64,000 nt of DNA, from the NCBI RefSeq assembly GCF_044005705.1, contig NZ_JBIPKE010000008.1:1-64000 (forward strand), written 5' to 3'. This document shows positions 34,143 to 43,085 of the stretch, in pieces. The notes below the pieces were generated by a model, which saw only the letters and a list, made by a program, of their open reading frames with translations, ran no database searches and was not told where the DNA came from. The position numbers and the translations under genes were made by a program. The stretch's first letter is position 1; the number at the start of each line of letters is the position of its first letter. The stretch is from Marinoscillum luteum. GTDB taxonomy: Bacteria; Bacteroidota; Bacteroidia; Cytophagales; Cyclobacteriaceae.

Positions 34143-34984
34143 AAGTATTATTTGTAGGTACAGGATTAATTGGAGGCTCCTTTTCACTGGCAATGAGGGC
34201 TGGCGGCTTTTTATCTGAGGCTGGTGGCTATAGCCGCAACCCTGCCAATCTTGACCGATCCATTGCGCTGGGGATCATCGATCAAAAGTTTGACACCCTT
34301 GCGTTGGGGATTCAGTGGGCAGACTGGATCATTCTTTCCATTCCTGTGGATGTCATTAGCAAGCAGCTTCCAGGGATTCTGGATCAGCTTCGACCAGGAC
34401 AGGTGGTGATAGATTTCGGGTCTACCAAAGGCAAGATATGCGAGGTAGTGGCTGACCACCCCCATAGGGCACAATTTATTGCAGCTCATCCCATTGCCGG
34501 CACAGAGTATAGCGGTCCTGATGCGGCGTTTGCCACCCTTTTCGAGGAAAAACTCATGATCATTTGTGAGGGTGATAAAACCGCAGAGAAATCCCTCGCT
34601 TCCTTCAAGAAAGTTTGTCAGGGGTTGAAGATGCGCCTGGAGCTCATGGAAGCGAAGGCCCATGATCGTCATCTGGCTTATATTTCACACCTCAGCCACA
34701 TTACCTCATTTGCCCTGAGCAATGCCGTGCTCGACAAAGAAAAAGATGGCGACATCATCCTGGAACTCGCTGGTTCCGGATTTGCTTCCACCGTTCGGTT
34801 GGCCAAGAGCTCACCAGAGATGTGGGCTCCCATTTTTATGGAAAATAAAGAAATGGTGTTGGAGGCGTTGAGCAATTTCCTGCAAAAGGCTGAAGACTTC
34901 AAAAAAATGCTCGAGGAAAACGATGCTTCCGGGCTGCAGAATTTTTTGGAGTCAGGAAGGAACATTCGAAGGGTCATCAACTGA
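34139..34984 (+). CDS. tyrA: Prephenate dehydrogenase
   Basis: 281 residues. It oxidatively decarboxylates prephenate to 4-hydroxyphenylpyruvate with NAD(P)+. The N-terminal Rossmann motif is FVGTGLIGGSFSLAMRAGG. VVIDFGSTKGKI, AHPIAGTEYSGPDAAFATLFEEK and DRHLAYISHLSHITSFAL are TyrA hallmarks, the last carrying the catalytic-region His. No chorismate mutase or ACT domain is fused, so feedback control by tyrosine is not visible. Start overlaps the aminotransferase gene. Confidence 0.93.
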   Translation: MKVLFVGTGLIGGSFSLAMRAGGFLSEAGGYSRNPANLDRSIALGIIDQKFDTLALGIQWADWIILSIPVDVISKQLPGILDQLRPGQVVIDFGSTKGKICEVVADHPHRAQFIAAHPIAGTEYSGPDAAFATLFEEKLMIICEGDKTAEKSLASFKKVCQGLKMRLELMEAKAHDRHLAYISHLSHITSFALSNAVLDKEKDGDIILELAGSGFASTVRLAKSSPEMWAPIFMENKEMVLEALSNFLQKAEDFKKMLEENDASGLQNFLESGRNIRRVIN

Positions 34985-35107
34985 AAAATTCCATTTTTTT
35001 GGCATCCAAAACTCCCATAAATAGGGTATTTATTGGTTGATTTCTCAGCTTAATAGGTTTTGTTGAGGGTTTCTGTTTTATATTTCGATTTCACCGCTGG
35101 ACGAAAG

Positions 35108-37891
35108 ATGAAGTTACTCTGTAAAGTAATTATTGTGGTAAGCCTTTGTGCTCTATCCACGTACTTTTCATGGGCAGGCGTTTCCCAAAATGCCCTTTCT
35201 GGTCTGGACATGACCAGAGACTCTTTACGCATAGCGGAGGTAATTGTGAAGGTGGAAGGTGCTTTAAAGGCAGGTACATTATCCGCAGACAGTGCTTCCA
35301 GTTTCTTTTACCACTTAGCCAAACAATATCAGGAGGCACATGACTTCCAGCAGGCTCGCACTTATGTCAAAAGGTCCTTGTCGACATTGGATAATCGTGA
35401 GAATAATGAACTTGTGGCTGCTGACCACCTGTTACTCGCTGATATGGCGATGGAAGAGGATGATACTGCAATCGCTCTGGAGTTGTTGTTTGCTGCGCTG
35501 AAGATCTACGAAAACCTGGAAGATTCGGTCAATTATTTGCTTACCCTCCGCAAAGTTGGCGTAAACTATGACTACATCAATGACCATCCTACAGCCCTTC
35601 AATATTACGAAGAATGCATTGAGCTGGCTCAGAAATTGGGCAGGCAAGACGTGGTAGGTGCGTGTTATAACACCATTGCAAGCATCTATTGTACGGAGGG
35701 AGATGAGAAAAAGGGAATAGAGATGTATGAGAAAGCGGTTCGCATTGCTCAAGAAACAAATGATAAGGTGCTCCTTCACAAACTGTATCACAATATGGCT
35801 CTTACCTATAAAGACCTGGAGGTGTTTGGTGAGGCCATGGGATACCTGAAAAAGTCGCTGGTGATAGCCGGTGAGTTAGAAGACCCCAAGTGGTTTGGAT
35901 TTAGCTATCAGGCCATGGGGCACTATTACTATGCCTTTGGGAAGTACGATTCTGCGGAGTATTTTATGAAGCAAGCACTGGCCATCGCGGAGGAGATTAA
36001 TAACACGCAGATTCGTGTGAATGCCTGGGATGTGCTGGAGCAGGTATATAGCAAGACGGGGCGTTATAAGGAGGCATATGATGTTTTCAAGCTCATTAAG
36101 GCAGAAGATGATTCCATCTTCAATTTGCAGAATACCCAGTTGATAGAATCCATCAAAGCCAAATACCAGGCCGAAAAGCACGATCGGGAGTTGGCCGAGA
36201 AGAATCTCCAGTTGCAGGAGGCGGGTTACAACATGGACAGGCAGCAGAATATGCAGACCGCCCTGGTAGTGGTGGTGGCCATGCTGGTCATTATTTCATT
36301 TCTCATCTATAGAGGTTACATGCTTCGAAAAAGGGCCAATGATCTGCTTCGTCTGAAAAACAGTGAAATAGAATCACACATGGCACAGGTGGAGAACCTC
36401 AACCAGACGAAAAGCCGGTGGTTTGTGAATGTCGCCCACGAGCTGAGGACACCGCTAACATTGATTAAGGGCCCCGTGAACCGGGTCATTGCAGAGTACG
36501 ACCTGCCGGATGAGGTCCGGGAGGACCTGATGATGGTAGAAAAGAATGCCAACAGCCTGGCCAATCTGGTGAATGAAATTCTCGACCTTTCCCGACTGGA
36601 GGAAGGGGAGGTGAGCCTGAATGAAAGCGTTTTCAGCCTGTGTGAACAGGTTTCCACGATTGTAAATTCCTTTGCTTCAAGGGCTGAGCAGCTGGGAGTG
36701 GCACTCAATAATCGGTGCCCCGAAGATGCCTACATCAAAGCTGACAAGGAGAAGCTCAATAAGCTGATGGTCAATTTGATTAGCAATGCGCTCAAGTTTA
36801 CCCCCAATGGTGGAGCTGTGGAGGTGTTGGTGCAAATGAATAAAGGATTGGAAATTTTAGTGAAGGACACCGGGTCGGGAATCAGTCCACGGGATTTGCC
36901 CTATGTTTTTGATAGGTTTTTTCAGTCTACGGATCCTGAGCATCAGATGCAAGGGGGGACGGGTATAGGTCTGGCACTTTCTAAGGAAATAGCCGAGATG
37001 CACGGAGGGGAGTTAAAAGTGAGTAGCGAGTTGGGTGTAGGCAGTGTGTTTACCTTGTCCCTTCCAGCTCACATGATCGTCACAAAAGAAGAAGCGGAAG
37101 TGAATTTGAATGAAGAAGAGGTTCAGACTGAGGTGACAGAGGTCCTATTGTCTCTCGATAATCGCCCGAGTCTGCTACTGGTAGAGGACAACAAGGATAT
37201 GAGCAGTTATGTGGCTTCCCTCCTGGTGCCTCATTTTGAAGTAGTGGAGGCGGCTAGTGCGGAAGAAGGCCTGGAGGTACTGAGGACTCAAAACATTCGT
37301 TTCATAGTATCCGATGTGATGATGTCGGGAATGGACGGTTTCTCTTTTCTTCGTGCGGTCAAGGCCGATCCACTCTGGAGGCACCTGCCTTTTATACACT
37401 TGTCAGCCCTGGCAGATGACAACCTGCGCAAGGAAGCATTACGGATCGGGATTGATGACTTTCTTACCAAGCCATTTGATCCGGAGGAGTTGATCATCCG
37501 GGTGAAAAATCTTTATGACAATTTTCTAAGTAGGATCTCCATCAACATACAGTCAGATGAGGACTCATATGATGAGCGCATCATGAAACGTTTGAAGAAA
37601 GAAGTACTAACCAATATTGAAGATGCCAACTTCAATGTGCTTCGCCTGGCCGATGGTGCAGCTATGAGTGAGCGTCAGCTATATCGCTACCTGAAAGGCG
37701 CCACGGGACTTACACCCCTTCAGTTTATTCAGGAAATCAAGCTTACCAAGGCCATAGAGCTGGCTCGAAAGAAAGTGTATTCCAGTACCAATGAATTGGC
37801 TTCCGCTGTGGGCTTCAGGCAGGCTTCCTACTTTTCTACCCTTTTTGAGCGGCGGTACGGCAAAAAGCCGAGCGCTTTTCTTAAGTCGTGA
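35108..37891 (+). CDS. Hybrid sensor: TPR, histidine kinase, receiver, AraC HTH (second copy)
   Basis: 927 residues from the ATG at 35108, which gives a clean signal peptide MKLLCKVIIVVSLCALSTYFSWA; a TTG 16 codons earlier would spoil it. TPR repeats (about 60-345), one membrane span (about 382-402), HisKA with His444 in NVAHELRTPLTLIKG, ATPase domain ending GTGIGLALSKEIAEMHGG, receiver with Asp736 in FIVSDVMMSGMDGFSF, AraC-type HTH (about 835-927). Same layout as the protein at 30149 but clearly diverged. Its end overlaps the convergent LytTR gene by 11 bases. Confidence 0.92.
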   Translation: MKLLCKVIIVVSLCALSTYFSWAGVSQNALSGLDMTRDSLRIAEVIVKVEGALKAGTLSADSASSFFYHLAKQYQEAHDFQQARTYVKRSLSTLDNRENNELVAADHLLLADMAMEEDDTAIALELLFAALKIYENLEDSVNYLLTLRKVGVNYDYINDHPTALQYYEECIELAQKLGRQDVVGACYNTIASIYCTEGDEKKGIEMYEKAVRIAQETNDKVLLHKLYHNMALTYKDLEVFGEAMGYLKKSLVIAGELEDPKWFGFSYQAMGHYYYAFGKYDSAEYFMKQALAIAEEINNTQIRVNAWDVLEQVYSKTGRYKEAYDVFKLIKAEDDSIFNLQNTQLIESIKAKYQAEKHDRELAEKNLQLQEAGYNMDRQQNMQTALVVVVAMLVIISFLIYRGYMLRKRANDLLRLKNSEIESHMAQVENLNQTKSRWFVNVAHELRTPLTLIKGPVNRVIAEYDLPDEVREDLMMVEKNANSLANLVNEILDLSRLEEGEVSLNESVFSLCEQVSTIVNSFASRAEQLGVALNNRCPEDAYIKADKEKLNKLMVNLISNALKFTPNGGAVEVLVQMNKGLEILVKDTGSGISPRDLPYVFDRFFQSTDPEHQMQGGTGIGLALSKEIAEMHGGELKVSSELGVGSVFTLSLPAHMIVTKEEAEVNLNEEEVQTEVTEVLLSLDNRPSLLLVEDNKDMSSYVASLLVPHFEVVEAASAEEGLEVLRTQNIRFIVSDVMMSGMDGFSFLRAVKADPLWRHLPFIHLSALADDNLRKEALRIGIDDFLTKPFDPEELIIRVKNLYDNFLSRISINIQSDEDSYDERIMKRLKKEVLTNIEDANFNVLRLADGAAMSERQLYRYLKGATGLTPLQFIQEIKLTKAIELARKKVYSSTNELASAVGFRQASYFSTLFERRYGKKPSAFLKS

Positions 37892-38636
37892 CCCTGAGCT
37901 GATCGGATACGGCCTTGCGATAGGTACGGCTGATCGGAATTTTCACTTCTCCAATCAGGAGTTCCTCTTTTCCAAATTCAGAAATCTCCAGTTGATTGAC
38001 CAGGAAGGATCGGTGAGTGCGGATAAATCGCTCTGGTAGTTGGTCATGAAGTTCACTGATTTTCTCTTTGGTGATGACCACTTCACCGGTTGTATGAATT
38101 TTCACATAATCAGCCAGGCTTTCGATGTAAAGGATTTCATCCAGTGCGAGTGCCCGATTTTTGCGATCTACCCGAATGATGATTTGCTCCCTTTCATTTT
38201 TCTTTTTGGTATGCTCCATCTTAGCCAGCAGGTGTTCATTGCGCTGATATCTCCTGATCAGGAGTATGAAGGCATTGAGGAAAACGATAAAGTACAGTGT
38301 GGAAGTGAGCAGGAATAAATTGGTAGAGTAAGGATTGAGGTTGGCATAAGTATAATTGGCCAGCACTATCAGTGCGATGGTCAGTACGATCATCTCCAGA
38401 TAGATCGAAAAGATGAGGGTATAGGCAAAGTATAACCCAAAGAGGACGTATCTTCTGGTGAGGAGGTAGGAGGGCACCAGAAAGTAATTGAAAAAATAAG
38501 AGGTGGCCAGTGCCACAGGCAACAGGAAGGTGACGAAGTAAAAAGCTTCAATGAAGTCACCGTTGGCCTGTCCAAAAGTGATCACCAAAAATAGAGAAAC
38601 GGTGCTCCAAAAAATGAGGTGTTGGATGATTCGCAT
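37881..38636 (-). CDS. Membrane-bound LytTR-type DNA-binding regulator
   Basis: 251 residues. Four membrane spans (about 5-20, 27-50, 62-92, 104-124) lead into a short coiled linker and a C-terminal LytTR domain (about 150-247, IIIRVDRKNRALALDEILYIESLADYVKIHTTGE..ERFIRTHRSFLVNQLEI). There is no receiver, so a signal sensed in or at the membrane probably acts directly on DNA binding. Targets are unknown; LytTR sites are 9-bp direct repeats and none was recognised nearby. It is divergent from the TolQ/ExbB-like gene across 153 bases. Confidence 0.88.
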   Translation of the reverse strand: MRIIQHLIFWSTVSLFLVITFGQANGDFIEAFYFVTFLLPVALATSYFFNYFLVPSYLLTRRYVLFGLYFAYTLIFSIYLEMIVLTIALIVLANYTYANLNPYSTNLFLLTSTLYFIVFLNAFILLIRRYQRNEHLLAKMEHTKKKNEREQIIIRVDRKNRALALDEILYIESLADYVKIHTTGEVVITKEKISELHDQLPERFIRTHRSFLVNQLEISEFGKEELLIGEVKIPISRTYRKAVSDQLRVTT

Positions 38637-38721
38637 ACTTTCAATTTGGCTCCAAATTCGTCAATTTTGATGAAGGAAGCACTTTTTGTCGATGAAATAC
38701 CGGTTTCGACATGGATTCTGC

Positions 38722-38754
38722 ATTGGATGAACGTGGAGCATGAACCTAGCTTTG
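38722..38754 (+). promoter_or_regulatory. Candidate promoter of the TolQ/ExbB-like gene
   Basis: TAGCTTTG at 38747-38754 matches TAnnTTTG fully; ATTG at 38722-38725 is a 3/4 -33 match with a 21-base spacer. Start of transcription about 38761, 29 bases before the ATG. Confidence 0.45.
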
Positions 38755-38789
38755 AACCATGATTTTGTTTCATCTAAACACGAAAAATT

Positions 38790-39173
38790 ATGTTTGAATT
38801 ATTTATGATGGGAGGTCCACTTTTTATGGGGATCATCACGGTTATTTTCATCGCAGCCCTGGTGGTGTCGGTGAGGTCAGCATTGTTCATCTTCGGAGGA
38901 GCGTCGGTAGCGTCAGATCAGCTCTTCAGGCAGCTGGGTTATATCAAGTCCATTGGGCTCTTTGCACTGGTGATGGGTGTGCTGGGGCAGATGATCGGGC
39001 TGTATAGTGCCTTTGCAGCACTGGAGCAAATGGAGGGAGGCGTATCTCCACAGTTGTTGGCTGGAGGGCTGAAGGTATCTTCTATTACCACCTTGTGGGG
39101 ATTGCTGAGTTATGGGATCACTTTACTTATTTATCTGATCTTATCGGCTGTAGCCAGGTCCAAACAGTCTTGA
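38790..39173 (+). CDS. Small MotA/TolQ/ExbB-like membrane protein
   Basis: 127 residues with three membrane spans (about 7-32, 48-68, 97-122). The GLFALVMGVLGQMIGLYSAFAALEQMEGGVSPQLLAGGLKVSSITTLWGLLSYGITLLIYLIL block matches the proton-channel region of MotA/TolQ/ExbB proteins. It is about half the usual size and no ExbD/TolR partner gene is beside it. It may be an orphan channel subunit or serve with a partner coded elsewhere. It has its own candidate promoter and ends at a hairpin between convergent genes. Confidence 0.75.
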   Translation: MFELFMMGGPLFMGIITVIFIAALVVSVRSALFIFGGASVASDQLFRQLGYIKSIGLFALVMGVLGQMIGLYSAFAALEQMEGGVSPQLLAGGLKVSSITTLWGLLSYGITLLIYLILSAVARSKQS

Positions 39174-39178
39174 TAGAA

Positions 39179-39215
39179 ATAACCCCCCGGGTGGTTCAGA
39201 CCCCCCGGGGGTTAT
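39179..39215. terminator. Hairpin between convergent genes
   Basis: ATAACCCCC / GGGGGTTAT, 9 bp, with extra GGG/CCC pairing inside. T-runs are short on both sides; it probably serves both converging genes. Confidence 0.5.
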
Positions 39216-39228
39216 ATTGAGCTTATTC

Positions 39229-40980
39229 TTAATTATCTGAAAGTTTGACACTTTCATAACCCACAGAACTGAGTATCACCTCGCTGGCAGGGTTGATTAG
39301 TTTCAGTCGGAAAGAGCCATCTCTGTCGGAGACTGTACCGGAGGTAGTATTCTTCTCCACAATATTTACTCCTGCAAGGGGCTGGCCATTGGGAGCATAG
39401 ACCGTCCCAGTCCAGACTCCTTCCTGGAGGTTGGCATTGATTTTCATTCGATCATTAACATTTTCCACTTCATTGATGATAATGGTACCCTTCGAATTTC
39501 CGCCGTTGGCTACCCCTTCATTATTGAGCTTGAAGATCAGCGGCAGTACCATACGCACCCGTACTTTTTTGCCACGTTGCTCTCCTGGGATCCACCCGGA
39601 AGTATTGGTCATCACTCGCTCAGCTTCGGCATCACATCCGCCCCCGATACCTTTCAGTGTAGTGACTTCCGAGATGGTGCCATCCGGTTCCACAATGAAC
39701 TGCACATACACCCGCCCTTCTATTCCGGCTTTCCGAGCTTGCAGCGGGTACTTCATCTCTTGCCCAAGGTATTGATAAAAGGCATCCATACCGCCAGGGT
39801 AGCGAGGTTGGCTTTCTACCATGGTAAAGACCTCACCGTCCATCTTTGATTTCTCTGCTACATAGTCAAAGTTGGTACCATCTTTCATCATGGCTATGTA
39901 GATGGTATTATTGGTTTTATCAATATTCATGGAGTGAATAAGCTCTTCATCAATATCCTGGAGTCCGGCTATATCAGACAGATTGTCTCCATCTTTTACT
40001 TCCAGTTTGATAAAGGCCAGTTGCTCCTTCATTGGCTCAAGATCCGCCTTCATATTGTCGGGGAGTTGATCAAAGGAGATGGCATTGCTCTGCTCGCCCA
40101 TCTTTTTGATTTCGCCATCCAATTGTTCATTACAGGCAAAGGCGATGGCGAGAATGGCGCATAAGGCCGTGAGTGCGCCCACTTTCCAGGGCTTGAGTTG
40201 CGTTACTTTACGTTTCATTGCTTTGAGTCGTTTTAAGATTAAACCATCATGGAACGAGCTGGCCAGGCTCAAACCATTGGATTTTAGAATAGAACTGATC
40301 AGTATAGATGAGTACTGGTCCATGCTGTATGATTTCAGTGCATAGGCATCGGCCTGGTACTCATGTATTTTCTTAATTTCTTTTTGAATCCACCAGGCAC
40401 TGGGCAACCACCAGAAGCAAGCCCTGAAGAGCTGGAGGAACAGAATGTCATAGCTATGCCCCAGTCTGGCGTGTGCAGACTCGTGGTTGAGCATGGGGGT
40501 AAATTCTTCCTGATCGGATGAGATGGTTTGATCCATAAAGATCCGATTGAAAAAGGTAAAACTCCCCTGAATGTTGGATGCCCGATAGACCGGAATTCCA
40601 TCTACCACTTGATACTCGCTGTGTCGTTCCAGATGCAAGAGGTAGATGATTCCTCTAGCGATTTGCACCAAAAACCAGATACTAATCAGTGCATAGAACC
40701 ATATGGCGAAGGAAAAGTCGTAGCTGGAAGTGGATTGAGCAGTGATCATTGCCGGGTTAAGCAGATAGGTGACCACTTCCCCAGACGGAGAGCCTTGCTG
40801 AGGAGCAAAAAGGGCAAGAATAGACGGAAAGTGCAGGAGTGGAACAATCATGGAGAGGAGGGTGGAGCCGAGCAGATAGGCCCGGAGCTTGCTGTAATCA
40901 GATTCCTCCCGCAGAAAGATGAGATAGCCCACCATGAGGATGCTATGAATGATAAATAATTCGATGAGGTAGTTGATCAT
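39229..40980 (-). CDS. BlaR1-like M56 metallopeptidase with TonB-type C-terminal domain
   Basis: 583 residues. Membrane spans at about 5-22, 35-58 and 92-115 surround the M56 peptidase with its zinc motif His166-E-S-A-His170 and the downstream EYQAD acidic ligand. Another span at about 265-283 (ALTALCAILAIAFAC) leads to a periplasmic part holding a TonB C-terminal domain (about 405-480, YPLQARKAGIEGRVYVQFIVEPDGTI) and a carboxypeptidase-regulatory-like beta domain (about 515-580). BlaR1 proteins sense a ligand outside and cause cleavage of BlaI inside. No penicillin-binding sensor domain is visible. Start overlaps blaI by four bases. Confidence 0.9.
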   Translation of the reverse strand: MINYLIELFIIHSILMVGYLIFLREESDYSKLRAYLLGSTLLSMIVPLLHFPSILALFAPQQGSPSGEVVTYLLNPAMITAQSTSSYDFSFAIWFYALISIWFLVQIARGIIYLLHLERHSEYQVVDGIPVYRASNIQGSFTFFNRIFMDQTISSDQEEFTPMLNHESAHARLGHSYDILFLQLFRACFWWLPSAWWIQKEIKKIHEYQADAYALKSYSMDQYSSILISSILKSNGLSLASSFHDGLILKRLKAMKRKVTQLKPWKVGALTALCAILAIAFACNEQLDGEIKKMGEQSNAISFDQLPDNMKADLEPMKEQLAFIKLEVKDGDNLSDIAGLQDIDEELIHSMNIDKTNNTIYIAMMKDGTNFDYVAEKSKMDGEVFTMVESQPRYPGGMDAFYQYLGQEMKYPLQARKAGIEGRVYVQFIVEPDGTISEVTTLKGIGGGCDAEAERVMTNTSGWIPGEQRGKKVRVRMVLPLIFKLNNEGVANGGNSKGTIIINEVENVNDRMKINANLQEGVWTGTVYAPNGQPLAGVNIVEKNTTSGTVSDRDGSFRLKLINPASEVILSSVGYESVKLSDN

Positions 40981-41351
40981 GAGGATTTCTTTTTGAGTTG
41001 ATCAAGGAGTTGCTCGAGTTCATTCACACTCAGATTCTCCTCCTGAGTGAAGAACGAAACCATCTGCTTATAAGAGCCACTGAAATACTTCTTTACAAAG
41101 CCCTTCATGAAAGTCTTAGTATAGGTCTCTTTGGTAATGAGAGGTGAGTATTTATGCGATTTACCGTGCGCCTCATGGCCAACGAAGCCTTTCTGCTGCA
41201 AAATTCGCACGATGGTGGAAACCGTGTTATAAGCAGGCTTTGGTTCTGGAAGATGCTCAATGATCTCTTTGACAAAGGCGGATTCCAGTTGCCACAGCAC
41301 CTGCATGATCTCTTCTTCGGCTCGGGTAAGTTCTTTGATGGGTTCCTTCAT
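40977..41351 (-). CDS. BlaI/MecI-family transcriptional repressor
   Basis: 124 residues, standard length. Winged helix with LTRAEEEIMQVLWQLESAFVKEIIEHLPEPKPAYNTVSTIVRILQQKGFVGHEAHGKSHKYSPLI, which is the BlaI/MecI/CopY recognition region; the C-terminal half forms the dimer and holds the site normally cut after M56 activation. It should repress its own operon with the M56 gene by binding the dyads at 41361-41431. The inducing signal is unknown and no beta-lactamase gene is adjacent. Confidence 0.92.
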   Translation of the reverse strand: MKEPIKELTRAEEEIMQVLWQLESAFVKEIIEHLPEPKPAYNTVSTIVRILQQKGFVGHEAHGKSHKYSPLITKETYTKTFMKGFVKKYFSGSYKQMVSFFTQEENLSVNELEQLLDQLKKKSS

Positions 41352-41360
41352 AATTCTTCA

Positions 41361-41431
41361 AACTAAGATTATAGTTCAAAACTATATTTTTAGTTTGAAG
41401 AAAGCAATATGTTTCAACTAATTTTTTAGTT
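41361..41431. promoter_or_regulatory. Triple BlaI-type operator
   Basis: Three 16-bp dyads with identical design AACTAW-N4-WTAGTT: 41361-41376, 41380-41395 and 41416-41431. In core form each is ACTA-N6-TAGT, the same geometry as the ACTACA/TGTAGT dyads bound by staphylococcal BlaI/MecI. The outer arms of the first two also form a perfect 13-bp inverted repeat TTCTTCAAACTAA / TTAGTTTGAAGAA. They lie 10-80 bases before the blaI ATG and cover the predicted promoter. Confidence 0.75.
41377..41408 (-). promoter_or_regulatory. Predicted blaI-M56 promoter
   Basis: On the minus strand: ATTG (41408-41405), 20-base spacer, TAGTTTTG (41384-41377), the last a full TAnnTTTG match. It sits inside the operator array, so bound BlaI would cover both elements. 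Confidence 0.6.
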
Positions 41432-41443
41432 AAAACTTCTCTT

Positions 41444-42211
41444 TTAGGGTTTAAAGACCTCTGAACTTATTTTTTTGAGAATAGAATTGAATTGATACGG
41501 CTCCTCCAGGCTGGCATAGTGGCCGCATTTGTTGATTTCGAAAATCTTGGTGATTCCCTGCAGTCCTCGGATGTAGTTGACATTCACCGTAGGATCCTGC
41601 ACACCCTGTATGACATAGACTGGTCTGGAGTCACTGGCGATGATGGCTACTTCGTCATGTAGGCTACCTTCCACCATGGCTCCGTGGTGAAAGATCGAAC
41701 GGAACGAAGGATCTGTCTGTATGAAGTCATCACGGAGCAGCTCGCGACTTGCTGGTCCATAGGTGGCTACTGCCATGGTCTTGTCCAACTCATCATCTGT
41801 ATAATCTGCTTTGAAGTAGGTGTTGAGTGCTTCGCACGGTAGGAAGGCCTCTTCTGCGTTGATTGGTTTTTTGAGGGGTGGAGTCCCGAAAATGACCAGA
41901 CCTTTACATTGGGGGAGCTCTGGTAGTATTTCTATGGCCAAATGACCACCAAGAGAATTACCAATAAGGAGAAAAGGTTCAGTGACTTTTTCGATGATGA
42001 AATCGATCACCATTGTTCTGAGTGTATCGATAGCATAGGACTGGGAATTTTTTGGAGAGCCTCCATGTCCGGGCAAATCCATCCTAATTAAGGTATGATC
42101 AATGCTTGACGAGAAGGTCTCATTAAACACCTTGGATGAGCTCGAGTTACCATGGAGGAAGACCATTGTTCCTTTTCTTGTTCCCTTTTTAAGTTCAAAA
42201 TGTAAATTCAT
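41444..42211 (-). CDS. Alpha/beta hydrolase
   Basis: 255 residues, cytosolic. Alpha/beta hydrolase fold with oxyanion segment VFLHGNSSSSKVF, strand-turn RMDLPGHGGS, nucleophile Ser86 in LIGNSLGGHLA, an acid in VIQGVQDPTVN (about 215) and catalytic His in INKCGHYASLEEP (about 238). Family members are esterases, lipases or C-C hydrolases; the substrate is not readable. Its stop lies 13 bases before the blaI operator, so transcription from this gene could run into the regulated unit. It is divergent from the LuxR-type gene across 90 bases. Confidence 0.88.
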   Translation of the reverse strand: MNLHFELKKGTRKGTMVFLHGNSSSSKVFNETFSSSIDHTLIRMDLPGHGGSPKNSQSYAIDTLRTMVIDFIIEKVTEPFLLIGNSLGGHLAIEILPELPQCKGLVIFGTPPLKKPINAEEAFLPCEALNTYFKADYTDDELDKTMAVATYGPASRELLRDDFIQTDPSFRSIFHHGAMVEGSLHDEVAIIASDSRPVYVIQGVQDPTVNVNYIRGLQGITKIFEINKCGHYASLEEPYQFNSILKKISSEVFKP

Positions 42212-42301
42212 CTACAGAATTTTTTGCCATAACCGAGTTAATTTAATAAATTCAATGTAAACCCCGAAACTCCAGTATACCCGTGTCTAAACTGAGATCG
42301 G

Positions 42302-43000
42302 ATGGCCTATTCCACTGAAACTGAGTCTTTTCATTATAACCAGCTACAGGTACAGCAGTTGCAAAATCTGTATGTCGCTGATAGGAACCGCTTTTTGGAA
42401 GTGATTGATTTCTTTCCCCTCATGGTATCCAGTAATGATGTAGATGGCTGGAGTTTCCGAATGGTGAATCAGTCTTTTGCTGAGTATTTCGAGAGGGACA
42501 AGCAGTTTTTACTAGAGGTAGACAATGCGTACTCCACTAAACTGGTACATCCTGAAAGCCTTGCGTACATCTCACATTTCTTAAAAAACCATCCTTATGA
42601 GTCTTCGGGATCTCAGGTGATAACTTATTATCAAAATGTGAGGAAATCCCGGGATCAGGAATACGCCTGGTTTTTGACCTATAAAAAGTTTCTGGATAAA
42701 GACCATTACTTCAGCCTGTACCACACGCTCACAGAGTTGGGCCGGACCGGACGTATCCTGCGCGATTTTTTGGGAGAGGTGCCGGTTTCCATCACCAATT
42801 ACCTTCGTTACCAGAGTTTGACGAATCGTGAAAAGGAGGTGCTGAAGCATGTGGCCCGGGGCACTACCAACCAGGAAATAGCGGAGAAACTGGTGATATC
42901 CAAAGATACGATCCGTACGCATCGGAATTCCATCTGGAAAAAATTAGGGATCAAACGTGTACAGGATTGCCTCATCTACGACATGTTCTTTGGAGAGTGA
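42302..43000 (+). CDS. LuxR-type transcriptional regulator with PAS-like N-terminus
   Basis: 232 residues. The N-terminal two thirds (about 30-160) looks like a PAS-type sensor (FFPLMVSSNDVDGWSFRMVNQSFAEYF..YAWFLTYKKFLDKDHYF). The C-terminal GerE/LuxR helix-turn-helix (about 168-228) is SLTNREKEVLKHVARGTTNQEIAEKLVISKDTIRTHRNSIWKKLGI, fully canonical. There is no receiver domain. It precedes the giant surface-protein gene in the same direction, separated by 272 bases that hold two palindromes, and may control it. Confidence 0.88.
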   Translation: MAYSTETESFHYNQLQVQQLQNLYVADRNRFLEVIDFFPLMVSSNDVDGWSFRMVNQSFAEYFERDKQFLLEVDNAYSTKLVHPESLAYISHFLKNHPYESSGSQVITYYQNVRKSRDQEYAWFLTYKKFLDKDHYFSLYHTLTELGRTGRILRDFLGEVPVSITNYLRYQSLTNREKEVLKHVARGTTNQEIAEKLVISKDTIRTHRNSIWKKLGIKRVQDCLIYDMFFGE

Positions 43001-43085
43001 TTGCTTTTTCATTTCTCAGATCAATCATCACTAGATCTCTCATTAAGCCACTTTTTGTAAGCCTTGGCTAAATTCTTCTTCTTAA

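Noticed and set aside
40977..42211. Beta-lactam resistance locus
   Set aside because: A BlaI/BlaR1-type pair is present, but the adjacent hydrolase has a GNSLGG alpha/beta hydrolase nucleophile, not a beta-lactamase motif, and the sensor lacks a penicillin-binding domain.
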